From assembly GCA_025357175.1 (NCBI GenBank), contig JANXPS010000065.1, positions 1 through 8,529 on the forward strand: a stretch of DNA of 8,529 nucleotides, written 5' to 3'. The position numbers and the translations under genes are program-made. The notes below the pieces were generated by a model that was given only the letters and a program-made list of their open reading frames with translations, was not told the DNA's origin and ran no database searches. Positions 1 through 6,400 of this stretch are shown one piece after another (the first letter of the stretch is position 1; each line of letters starts with the position of its first letter). Source of the stretch: Deltaproteobacteria bacterium. GTDB taxonomy: Bacteria; Desulfobacterota; Deferrimicrobia; Deferrimicrobiales; Deferrimicrobiaceae.

Positions 1-212
1 CCGCAGAGGCCCCGGCCCCTGCCCCTGCCCCTGCTCCGGCCCCTGCTCCCGCACCGGCTCCCGCACCGGCTCCTGCGGCGGCACCCGATGCAGCGCCTGC
101 GGCGGCACCGGCACCGGCACCTGCATCGGCACCCGAAGCGGCCCCTGCTGCGGCACCGGCGCCGGCACCCGAAGCGGTGCCTGCCCCCGCACCGGCGGCT
201 CCTGCGCCGTAA
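1..212 (+). CDS. C-terminal end of an unidentified protein with an Ala/Pro-rich tail (5' truncated)
   Basis: The reading frame with codons starting at position 3 is open to a TAA at 210-212 and gives 69 residues, nearly all alternating alanine and proline, with a few Glu, Asp, Ser and Val. Several short blocks recur (APAPAP, AAAPD, APEA). No fold is recognisable. Such tails occur as flexible linkers or wall/periplasm-spanning segments at the ends of envelope or ribosome-associated proteins. The frame is supported by the stop codon lying 26 bases before a strong terminator-like hairpin. The body of the protein is outside the window, so no function can be given. Low-complexity GC-rich DNA can leave several frames open, which lowers confidence. 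Confidence 0.65.
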   Translation, partial: AEAPAPAPAPAPAPAPAPAPAPAPAAAPDAAPAAAPAPAPASAPEAAPAAAPAPAPEAVPAPAPAAPAP

Positions 213-238
213 CTGGCTCCTTCAGTTTCCCGCATGAT

Positions 239-274
239 ACGTACCCTTGGCGCCAGCGTGCGCCAAGGGTACGT
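239..274 (+). terminator. Hairpin, probable intrinsic terminator of the Ala/Pro-tail gene
   Basis: A perfect 15-base inverted repeat (239-253 pairing with 260-274) encloses a 6-base loop, CAGCGT. The stem is GC-rich in its inner half and is followed by TATTTC, a short and imperfect T tract. It lies 26 bases after the TAA of the upstream gene and 28 bases before the next start, where a terminator would be expected. The weak T tract means it could also be a transcript-stabilising stem or an operator-like palindrome. Confidence 0.7.
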
Positions 275-302
275 TATTTCGATTCAAGAGGGGAGAGGTA
301 CG

Positions 303-1388
303 TTGGATAGCATCAAATCGAGGATTATCATGACGGCGGCCGTGTTTTCGGCCGTAACTGTCCTGTTGGCGGGTTGCGGTTCGAAGGGAGTCGTCGACGA
401 GACCGTAGCGACGGTAAACGGCAACAAGATCACGGTGCTGGAGGTCCGGGAGGCGATCGGCATCCCCGGCGGAGTGGTCGCGGCATCCATGTTCGACATC
501 GACCAGAAAAAAAAGGTCATCGACCAGATTGCGGACGCGCGCCTGCTTGCCCAGGAAGCGCGTACGCTCGGGTATGACAACTCCTCCGAATTCAAGGAGG
601 CGGTTCGTGGGGCGGAATCCGGGCTTATCGTCAAGGGGCTTTTCCGGAAAGAACTCGCGGGAATGAGCAAGAAGATCGATGGTGAAATCGAAGCAGGGAC
701 GAAGGAACTGATGGCCAAGGACAAGTCCCTCAAGCCGGGCGATGCCCGGAATCGGGCGGGACAAACCGTTTTCGAAGGAAAACTTGCCCAGATCCAGACC
801 GAGATCACGGCCGCAGCCCGAAAGGCCTTCCCCGCCAAGGTCGACCAGGCGACGATCGCCAGGATCGCGAAGGGCGAAGCGGTCCCCGACGACGCCATCA
901 TCGGTGAGGCCGGCTCCGAAAAGATGACCTATGCCCAAGCCAAGGGCCTGGTCGAAAAGGCGACCCGCGGCACCCAGCATACCGGCAAGGATTTCATGAA
1001 AGACGAAAAAGTACTCGCGAGCGTCGTCAACCAGGATCTCTCGAACCGGTCGTTGCTGGCCTATGCCCAAAAACAGGGTACGGGAAAATCCCCGTCGTTC
1101 GAACTCGACCGCTCGTTGCTTGAAAACGCGGTGCTGATCGGGCTCCTGGCCGAAAAAGTCATCTTCAAGGGCGTGACGGTATCCGACAAGGAAATCGAAA
1201 ACACGTATACCGAGCACAAGGAGATGTTCGCCAAGGAAGGGAAGGTCACTCCGCTCGCCGAAGTTCGCGGGCAGATCTCAGAATTCCTCCTGAACGGTAA
1301 AAAGCAGAAAGCTATCGAAGCGTTCCTGGCTCCGCTGAAAGCCAAGGCGAAGGTTACGGTCACGGAGTCGCTGGTTTCGAAGATCTGA
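303..1388 (+). CDS. SurA/PrsA-like periplasmic lipoprotein lacking an evident PPIase domain
   Basis: This is a 361-residue predicted lipoprotein. The TTG start at 303 is preferred because it follows the purine-rich GGGGAGAGG at 290-298 and gives a signal peptide with Lys5 and Arg7, a hydrophobic core and lipobox L-A-G-C with the acylated cysteine at 25. An ATG at 330 would lose the positive charges, and an ATG at 234 would lie ahead of the terminator stem. Residues about 35-95 (VATVNGNKIT, then helices) resemble the N-terminal chaperone region of SurA/PrsA foldases. Residues about 293-355 (VSDKEIENTY, AEVRGQISEFL, then KAIEAFLAPLKAKAKVTV) resemble the C-terminal helix and strand of that family. 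No parvulin signature is visible between them, so this is probably a chaperone-like member without isomerase activity. It heads the cytochrome gene run, which suggests a role in folding or anchoring exported partners. Partner and substrate are unknown. Confidence 0.72.
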   Translation: MDSIKSRIIMTAAVFSAVTVLLAGCGSKGVVDETVATVNGNKITVLEVREAIGIPGGVVAASMFDIDQKKKVIDQIADARLLAQEARTLGYDNSSEFKEAVRGAESGLIVKGLFRKELAGMSKKIDGEIEAGTKELMAKDKSLKPGDARNRAGQTVFEGKLAQIQTEITAAARKAFPAKVDQATIARIAKGEAVPDDAIIGEAGSEKMTYAQAKGLVEKATRGTQHTGKDFMKDEKVLASVVNQDLSNRSLLAYAQKQGTGKSPSFELDRSLLENAVLIGLLAEKVIFKGVTVSDKEIENTYTEHKEMFAKEGKVTPLAEVRGQISEFLLNGKKQKAIEAFLAPLKAKAKVTVTESLVSKI

Positions 1389-1394
1389 AGCACA

Positions 1395-1431
1395 ATTCCA
1401 TCAACCGGACGGCAATGCCGTCGAATGGAAT
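1395..1431. repeat. Interrupted inverted repeat between the lipoprotein and NHL genes
   Basis: ATTCCAT at 1395-1401 pairs with ATGGAAT at 1425-1431. Inside it, GACGGC (1408-1413) pairs with GCCGTC (1417-1422) across an AAT loop. An asymmetric internal loop separates the two stems. No T run follows, since the next bases are GAAAAAGGGGGGG, so it is not a classical terminator. It lies 17 bases before the GTG start of the NHL gene and could influence mRNA processing or translation. Confidence 0.45.
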
Positions 1432-1448
1432 GAAAAAGGGGGGGCCTT

Positions 1449-2393
1449 GTGGGGAAACTCGGGAACTGGACGATAGCGCTGGTGCTGCTTCTCGCTTCGA
1501 GCGGGGCGGCCTTTCCTGCTGAACCGGTGTTCGAAATCGATGATGCGTGGGGCGGATTCGGAATAGGACGCGAGGCGTTCGACCACCCGGTCGACGTTGT
1601 TTCCGATAAAAACGAGAACATGTATATCGTCGATCAGGGCAACAACCGAATCCAGGTCCTTGACCGTCGCGGGAGATTTATCCGTGAATGGGGTGGACGC
1701 GGGTTCGGCAAGGGATCGTTCGACGGTCCCACGACTATCGTGATCGACAAGAACACCAATGTCCTTTACGTTCTTGATACCGGCAACAACCGCGTCCAGA
1801 AATTCGATCTGAACGGAAAATACCTGCTCGAGTTCGGCAGGCTCGGTTCGGGCCGGGGGGAATTCAACAAGCCTTCCGACCTGACGCTTGACCGGAAAGG
1901 CAACGTTCTCGTTGCCGATCCGGGCAATAACCGGGTACAGAGATTCGATCCGACGGGCTCGTTTATCGATGAATGGGGGCGCTTCGCTCCACAGCGGAGG
2001 GGCGGCGAACTTGTAAAGCCAGTATCGCTGGCATTTTCCGAAGACGGGTTCGGTTTTCTTTTTGTTCTGGAGGCCGACTGTTCCATCCGGGAAATGGACA
2101 TGGACGGGTTGTCGGTCGCCGTTTGGCCGATGTTCCAGAAGGGGGAGGGGCTCGTCTGCGGTCCTTCCCGAATTCGGATTGAACCCCGTCGGTATACAGT
2201 GTATATTGCCGATACCGTCAACGACCGGCTGGTGCTGTTCAACCGGACGGGCGAGTTGCTGGGCCAACTTCGAAAGGGGCACTCGCCTTTCAAGAAGCCC
2301 GCGGGTTTTTTCATAAACGATGTTTTCGGGGAAGATATTCTGGTGGCCGACACCGGAAACAACATAATCCAAAAAGTCAGGAGGACAAAATAA
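1449..2393 (+). CDS. Secreted NHL-repeat beta-propeller protein
   Basis: The protein has 314 residues, starting at a GTG 4 bases after a run of seven G (1438-1444) that serves as the ribosome-binding region. Residues 1-24 form a Sec signal peptide ending near AFPA. The rest carries about six NHL units at roughly 44-75, 91-124, 137-171, 189-221 (degenerate), 236-270 and 280-312. Typical motifs are VDQGNNRIQVLD, LDTGNNRVQKFD, ADPGNNRVQRFD and ADTGNNIIQK, enough for one six-bladed propeller. NHL propellers bind proteins or other ligands and act as scaffolds, and some bear enzyme activity. No catalytic residues stand out here. Lying between a foldase-like lipoprotein and redox proteins, it probably acts in the periplasm or on the outer surface as an interaction platform. 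NHL genes beside multihaem cytochrome genes are a known arrangement in metal-reducing bacteria. Confidence 0.88.
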   Translation: MGKLGNWTIALVLLLASSGAAFPAEPVFEIDDAWGGFGIGREAFDHPVDVVSDKNENMYIVDQGNNRIQVLDRRGRFIREWGGRGFGKGSFDGPTTIVIDKNTNVLYVLDTGNNRVQKFDLNGKYLLEFGRLGSGRGEFNKPSDLTLDRKGNVLVADPGNNRVQRFDPTGSFIDEWGRFAPQRRGGELVKPVSLAFSEDGFGFLFVLEADCSIREMDMDGLSVAVWPMFQKGEGLVCGPSRIRIEPRRYTVYIADTVNDRLVLFNRTGELLGQLRKGHSPFKKPAGFFINDVFGEDILVADTGNNIIQKVRRTK

Positions 2394-2395
2394 GC

Positions 2396-2983
2396 ATGCG
2401 CTTCCTTGCGAAGTCCGGGATGCTCCTCGTCGCAGCGGCAACGGTTCTTTCCGTCTTCGGTAATGTCTGTATTGCCGAGGAAAAAGTGATGACGCCGCTG
2501 GGTGGCGGCATCCCCATGATCGAAGGCATCAAGATGCTGGATCTGGGGTCGCCGGCGCCTGATTTCACCCTTAAAGACACCAAAGGCGAGGCTTATCACC
2601 TTGCCGACATCAAGGGCAAGAAACCGGTAGTCATCGTGTTCTGGTCCATTTTCTGCGAGCCGTGCCGGGTCGAGATGCCGGTCATCCAGAAACTGGCCGA
2701 CAAGAACAAGGCGGCCGGCCTCGAGGTGATCTCGGTGGTGCTCGATGGCGAACCGCTCAAGAGCAGCATCGAGGGTTTCATCAAGCAGGAAAACTACACG
2801 GTCCGCACGCTTATCGACGAGCTCGACGCGAAAGAGATGTTCAAGGTCGCCGATCCCTACGGCGTCGGCGGCACCCCGACCATCTACATTCTCGATCGTG
2901 CCGGAAATGTGTCCCTTGCCAGATCGGGTCGAATCAAGGAAGAGGAACTCGAAAAAGCTATCCAGTCCGTCCTTAAGAAGTGA
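2396..2983 (+). CDS. Periplasmic TlpA/ResA-like thioredoxin-fold protein
   Basis: The protein has 195 residues. The ATG at 2396 lies 2 bases after the NHL gene's stop and is served by AGGAGGA at 2379-2385, inside the end of that gene. Residues 1-27 form a signal peptide with likely cleavage after VCIA. Cys25 lies in it but lacks a proper lipobox. The AhpC-TSA/redoxin fold begins at GSPAPDFTLKD (51-61). The active site is C87-E-P-C90 preceded by FWSIF, so Phe replaces the Trp usual before the first cysteine. The cis-proline is Pro161 in GGTPTIY. This layout matches TlpA/ResA/CcmG-type thiol-disulfide oxidoreductases, which commonly reduce apocytochrome c cysteines or other periplasmic disulfides. 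Its place directly before a ten-haem cytochrome gene supports a role in cytochrome maturation or redox relay, but the substrate is inferred. Confidence 0.9.
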   Translation: MRFLAKSGMLLVAAATVLSVFGNVCIAEEKVMTPLGGGIPMIEGIKMLDLGSPAPDFTLKDTKGEAYHLADIKGKKPVVIVFWSIFCEPCRVEMPVIQKLADKNKAAGLEVISVVLDGEPLKSSIEGFIKQENYTVRTLIDELDAKEMFKVADPYGVGGTPTIYILDRAGNVSLARSGRIKEEELEKAIQSVLKK

Positions 2984-2990
2984 GGGCATG

Positions 2991-4583
2991 ATGCGGGGCT
3001 TTGCGTTCGCCGCCTTTCTCGGCGTTGCGCTGCTCTTGTCGTCCGGACCTGTCCAGGCGGTCAGTCTCGGCGACAAGGCAGCCGCAATAAAAGGCGACGG
3101 ATTGGACGGAGTCCGTGTCGATCTCGGCGCTTACATCGGCAAGAAGGTCATCCTCCTGAAGTTCGGATCGATCTATTGCTCGACATGCGTGACGTCGCTC
3201 GAGGACGTCGCGCGCATCCAGAAAAAATTCAAGCCGTCCGATCTCCAGATCGTTGGAGTCAATCTCGACGTTTACGGATTGGCGAGGGTCAAGCGTTTCT
3301 ACCGCGGTTACAATTCCATCATCAAGTACCCGTTCATCGTCGACGAAAAGCTGGCCGCCTCCCGTCCGTTCGATATCCAGTCGATCCCGGCGCATGTCGT
3401 CATCGACAAGGAAGGTTTTGTCCGCTATATATCGACCGGCGCCTCCCCCGGCGATCTCAAGACGCTGGAAGACGTCATCGGACGCGTCATAAAAGGCGAG
3501 TCCGGGGTCGAGAAGCTCATGAAGGAACAGCCGCTGCAGGTGTTCCTGCCTTCCAACTTCTCGAAGACCTTCAAGGACTCCGTTTATGTGGTCGGCACTT
3601 CGAGGCCGGGAAGCAAGCTTACATTGTCGCTCAACGGCGGTTCGCAGCAGAATATCACCTCGATGCGGGATCTCTTCTATATCCGCACCCCCCTGGCGCT
3701 GGGCTCCAACTACATCGAAGTTCAGGTAGTCGACGAGCAGGGAGGGAAGATCAACCAGGGCATCGTCATCTTTCGCGAACCGAAAATCGGTACGGGAATC
3801 GAATCGCCTTTTCCGATCTATTACTTCCATACCGAAAAGAACGAAAGCGCCTGCAAGAAATGCCACGACCTGAACCCTCCCGATACGGGGGCGCAGGGTT
3901 TCGCGACCGCAACGCAGTTCTGCCTCGGCTGTCACAAGGAGCTGACGTCCAAAAAGCATGTTCACGGCCCGATTCCGGTCGGCGGATGCGCGCCCTGCCA
4001 CAACTTCTCCAGCAGGCCGCATCGATACGAGCCGATGGCGTCGGGACAAGACCTCTGTTTCAAGTGTCACGAAGACAAACGGAAAGAACTCGTCAAGACC
4101 TTCCTTCATGGCCCCATGTCGGCAGGACTTTGCGTCATTTGTCACAACCCTCACTCGTCCGACGAAAAGTTCACGCTACGGCGATACGTCGGCGATCTTT
4201 GCACGATGTGCCATGAGGGGGTCAAGTCCGCCTCATCCCGCAAGGTTGCCCATAAGCCCTTTCTCGAGGGCAATTGCACGGGATGTCACGATGCGCATTC
4301 CTCTCTCCGGAACGACGCGTTCCTCAAGACAACGCCCAACGAACTTTGCCTTTCGTGCCACACAAGCCTGACCAACATGACGCATTCGCACCCGTGGGGC
4401 GTGCCTCCGAAGGGTGACATGCCTGTAAAGCTCGACAAGCAGGGGAATCTCGCCTGCTTGTCCTGCCACATCGCGCACGCCTCCGACGATGTCAAACTGC
4501 TGATCAAGGGTGGCTGCGAAAAATGCCACCCGCCCGGAATGGCGACTCCCTCGGTCCCATTACCCCCCCCCGCGGGAGGTTAA
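2991..4583 (+). CDS. Thioredoxin / Ig-like / decahaem cytochrome c fusion protein
   Basis: The protein has 530 residues counting from the ATG at 2991, which has GAGGG (2982-2986) 4 bases upstream. An adjacent in-frame ATG at 2988 is the alternative. Residues 1-23 are a signal peptide ending PVQA. Residues about 25-170 form a thioredoxin-like domain with C63-S-T-C66 (FGSIYCSTC) and cis-Pro133 in SIPAHVV. Residues about 185-263 look like a beta-rich Ig-like domain. Ten CXXCH haem-c motifs follow, with first cysteines at 288, 311, 333, 356, 381, 404, 429, 453, 489 and 509. Motifs 2-9 form four doubled-CXXCH repeats in which the second motif of each pair follows a conserved His (HVHGP, FLHGP, VAHKP, HSHPW), a likely distal ligand. 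The C-terminus is proline-rich. Haems are attached in the periplasm, so it is exported. It probably moves electrons and may couple thiol chemistry to haems. Partners are unknown. Confidence 0.93.
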   Translation: MRGFAFAAFLGVALLLSSGPVQAVSLGDKAAAIKGDGLDGVRVDLGAYIGKKVILLKFGSIYCSTCVTSLEDVARIQKKFKPSDLQIVGVNLDVYGLARVKRFYRGYNSIIKYPFIVDEKLAASRPFDIQSIPAHVVIDKEGFVRYISTGASPGDLKTLEDVIGRVIKGESGVEKLMKEQPLQVFLPSNFSKTFKDSVYVVGTSRPGSKLTLSLNGGSQQNITSMRDLFYIRTPLALGSNYIEVQVVDEQGGKINQGIVIFREPKIGTGIESPFPIYYFHTEKNESACKKCHDLNPPDTGAQGFATATQFCLGCHKELTSKKHVHGPIPVGGCAPCHNFSSRPHRYEPMASGQDLCFKCHEDKRKELVKTFLHGPMSAGLCVICHNPHSSDEKFTLRRYVGDLCTMCHEGVKSASSRKVAHKPFLEGNCTGCHDAHSSLRNDAFLKTTPNELCLSCHTSLTNMTHSHPWGVPPKGDMPVKLDKQGNLACLSCHIAHASDDVKLLIKGGCEKCHPPGMATPSVPLPPPAGG

Positions 4584-4590
4584 ACGCGCG

Positions 4591-6345
4591 GTGAAAAAAA
4601 TCTACGGCTCTCTCGGTTTCAAACTCATCATCACATCGATGTTGCTGGCGCTGGTGACCATCAGCCTCGGCGGCGTCATCGTGTTCAAGATCAGCGAAGA
4701 CGCGATCAAGGTCGATGCCCAAAAGACCGCGCGCGCACTCGCGCGTGAGATCGGTTCGTTCAAGTCCGAGGACGAGGTGGCCGGCAGTCCCGTCCTCGTC
4801 GATGCGTTGATCTCGATGAAGGTCGACAAATTCGGCGCCGCGTGGGTGATGGACCGGAACGGATTCCTGATCGCCCATATGGACCCCAAATTCCGGAACA
4901 TGGTCGATGCGCAGACCTACATCGGCGATACCTACGTAAACCTGAACGTTACCGAGCAACCCATCCAGCAACTGGGCGAAAAGAACATGGTTCACAAAGC
5001 CAAGCTGCAGGAATTGCTCGACAAGTTCGACGGCGGTTTCGGCGAGTACACCCTCCTGGGCGACAACAAGATCATCGCCTTCCGCGTCATCAAGGAAAAG
5101 GGGTGGCTGGTCGCGGTCGACCAGCCGAAATCGACCGCATATTCCGAACTCGACCGAATCAAGCGGGTGATCATGATCACCTGCGTGGCGATGGCAGTGC
5201 TGGTCATGGCGTTCACCTGGTTCGCGATGAGCATAATCATCCGGCCCTATTACAAGGAACAGGAAGAGTCCAATCGCCGACTCGAGATGATGAACCAGGA
5301 GCTGGTCGTATCCCGCAAAAAGCTCGAAAAGGCGGGGAACAGCTTGACCCGCCTCTACGACCTCAGCATCGCCATGCAATACTCGGGCTTCCTCGAATCT
5401 CATCTTCCCCTGGTTCTCGGAGTCGCCCAGGAGCGTTTCGATGTCGACAGAATCCTCCTGATGATGCCCGACGACGAGGGCAAGACACTCCGTTGCCGCG
5501 CCTCGGTCGGAAACGTGTTCGAATCCGAAGAAAAGATCATCGTGCCCCTTTCGGTGCAAGGCGGGGCGATGGCGCGCGTATTCATGACCAAGAAAAGCAT
5601 CCACATCGATGAATCGGCCGCCGTCCCGTCCGACCTGCGCCTGGTCGCCCCGCAAAGCAATATTCGTTCTCTTCGCTCGAAGTCTTTTGCCGTGTTCCCG
5701 CTCTGCACCAAGGACAGGGTCATCGGCGTGCTGGGGGTCGACAACAAGATGAGTCGTCGCCCGCTGACGCCGGACGATGTCGAGGCGATCGAAAACTTCG
5801 CCTACAAGATGGCGTCCCTTATCGAAAACACGATCCAGGTCCAGAGCATCCGCAAGGCGGCCCAGGAACTCGAGAATCGCGACCGCCTGACCGGGCTGTT
5901 CCATCTCCGCCATGTCAAGGGAGTCGCCGAAGAAATCATCTCGACTGCCGTGCGCGACAAGGTTCCTTTTGCCGCGGGTCTCGTCTACCTTGCCAATTTC
6001 AAGGAATACAACGAACTCAACGGATACCAGCGGGGCGACTTCGTGCTCCAGAAGACCGCCGAGCTGCTCAAGGGCCAAGAGGTCATGGGCGTCGTTCCCG
6101 CCCGCTGTTTCGGCGCGACGTTCCTCACTCTTTATCCGGGCAAGAACTTCGAGCAGGGGCGGTACCTGGTCGACCAGCTCCTGAAAGATCTCGGCCAATT
6201 CGCTTTCTACGGGGAAAAACGGCTATCCGATGGGAGCCTCTCGTTCAAGACCGCCGTCCTCGAATACAATCGGGATTCCGGTTTGAGTTTCGACGAGTTC
6301 TTCAGCAAGCTCGAATCGATCGAGACAGACGTTCCGAAGGCCTAG
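4591..6345 (+). CDS. Membrane sensor: Cache-like, GAF and degenerate GGDEF domains
   Basis: The protein has 584 residues. The GTG at 4591 is preferred: GGGAGG (4574-4579) lies upstream, and the product begins MKKIYGSLGFKL, running into a membrane helix. The frame stays open further upstream inside the cytochrome gene, but an earlier start would add a polar stretch before that helix. TM1 is at about 11-33, followed by an extracytoplasmic Cache-like sensor at 34-190 (AWVMDRNGFLIAHMDP, GWLVAVDQP). TM2 is at about 192-217, a charged coiled coil at 221-252 and a GAF domain at about 255-415 (FPLCTKDRVIGVLGVDN). The C-terminal region 425-584 is GGDEF-like: DRLTGL (431-436) is kept, but the signature is replaced by RCFGATF (505-511) and the metal-binding Asp region reads LVYLANF. 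It therefore should not synthesise c-di-GMP. There is no clear HAMP domain. It lies 7 bases after the cytochrome gene, so it may sense a ligand or redox state linked to the cluster. The ligand is unknown. Confidence 0.85.
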   Translation: MKKIYGSLGFKLIITSMLLALVTISLGGVIVFKISEDAIKVDAQKTARALAREIGSFKSEDEVAGSPVLVDALISMKVDKFGAAWVMDRNGFLIAHMDPKFRNMVDAQTYIGDTYVNLNVTEQPIQQLGEKNMVHKAKLQELLDKFDGGFGEYTLLGDNKIIAFRVIKEKGWLVAVDQPKSTAYSELDRIKRVIMITCVAMAVLVMAFTWFAMSIIIRPYYKEQEESNRRLEMMNQELVVSRKKLEKAGNSLTRLYDLSIAMQYSGFLESHLPLVLGVAQERFDVDRILLMMPDDEGKTLRCRASVGNVFESEEKIIVPLSVQGGAMARVFMTKKSIHIDESAAVPSDLRLVAPQSNIRSLRSKSFAVFPLCTKDRVIGVLGVDNKMSRRPLTPDDVEAIENFAYKMASLIENTIQVQSIRKAAQELENRDRLTGLFHLRHVKGVAEEIISTAVRDKVPFAAGLVYLANFKEYNELNGYQRGDFVLQKTAELLKGQEVMGVVPARCFGATFLTLYPGKNFEQGRYLVDQLLKDLGQFAFYGEKRLSDGSLSFKTAVLEYNRDSGLSFDEFFSKLESIETDVPKA

Positions 6346-6400
6346 TCCCCCGCTTCGAAAAACGTACGTGAACCGTAAATATGAATCGGGGTAATCAACG

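Noticed and set aside
1..212. Tandem DNA repeat or CRISPR-like array
   Set aside because: The units are irregular and explained by Ala/Pro codons. There are no constant repeats with unique spacers.
234..302. Earlier ATG start for the lipoprotein gene
   Set aside because: It would add 23 residues translated through the terminator stem and push the signal peptide away from the N-terminus. The TTG at 303 has a ribosome-binding sequence.
222..1217. Minus-strand open frame of 331 codons opposite the lipoprotein gene
   Set aside because: It runs through the terminator stem and the lipoprotein signal sequence region and shows no recognisable domain.
1766..3076. Minus-strand open frame of 436 codons opposite the NHL and TlpA-like genes
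   Set aside because: It crosses two well-supported genes and has no recognisable domain, so it reflects codon bias.
2973..4154. Minus-strand open frame of 393 codons opposite the cytochrome gene
   Set aside because: The + strand carries ten haem motifs and a thioredoxin fold. The antisense product has no motif.
4510..4590. Earlier ATG start for the sensor gene inside the cytochrome gene
   Set aside because: It would add a polar 27-residue lead before TM1. The GTG at 4591 has a GGGAGG sequence upstream and gives a conventional Lys-Lys membrane start.
4504..6198. Minus-strand open frame of 564 codons opposite the sensor gene
   Set aside because: It is an antisense shadow of a recognisable GC-rich gene: the product has no known motif and is rich in Asp, His, Arg and Leu as expected from complementing biased codons.
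6348..6391. Possible pairing of CCCCGCTTC (6348-6356) with GAATCGGGG (6383-6391) before engB, plus a weak TTCGAA/TAAATA promoter-like pair
   Set aside because: The stem has a mismatch and a 26-base loop, and the promoter matches are only about half of consensus. Chance is a sufficient explanation.
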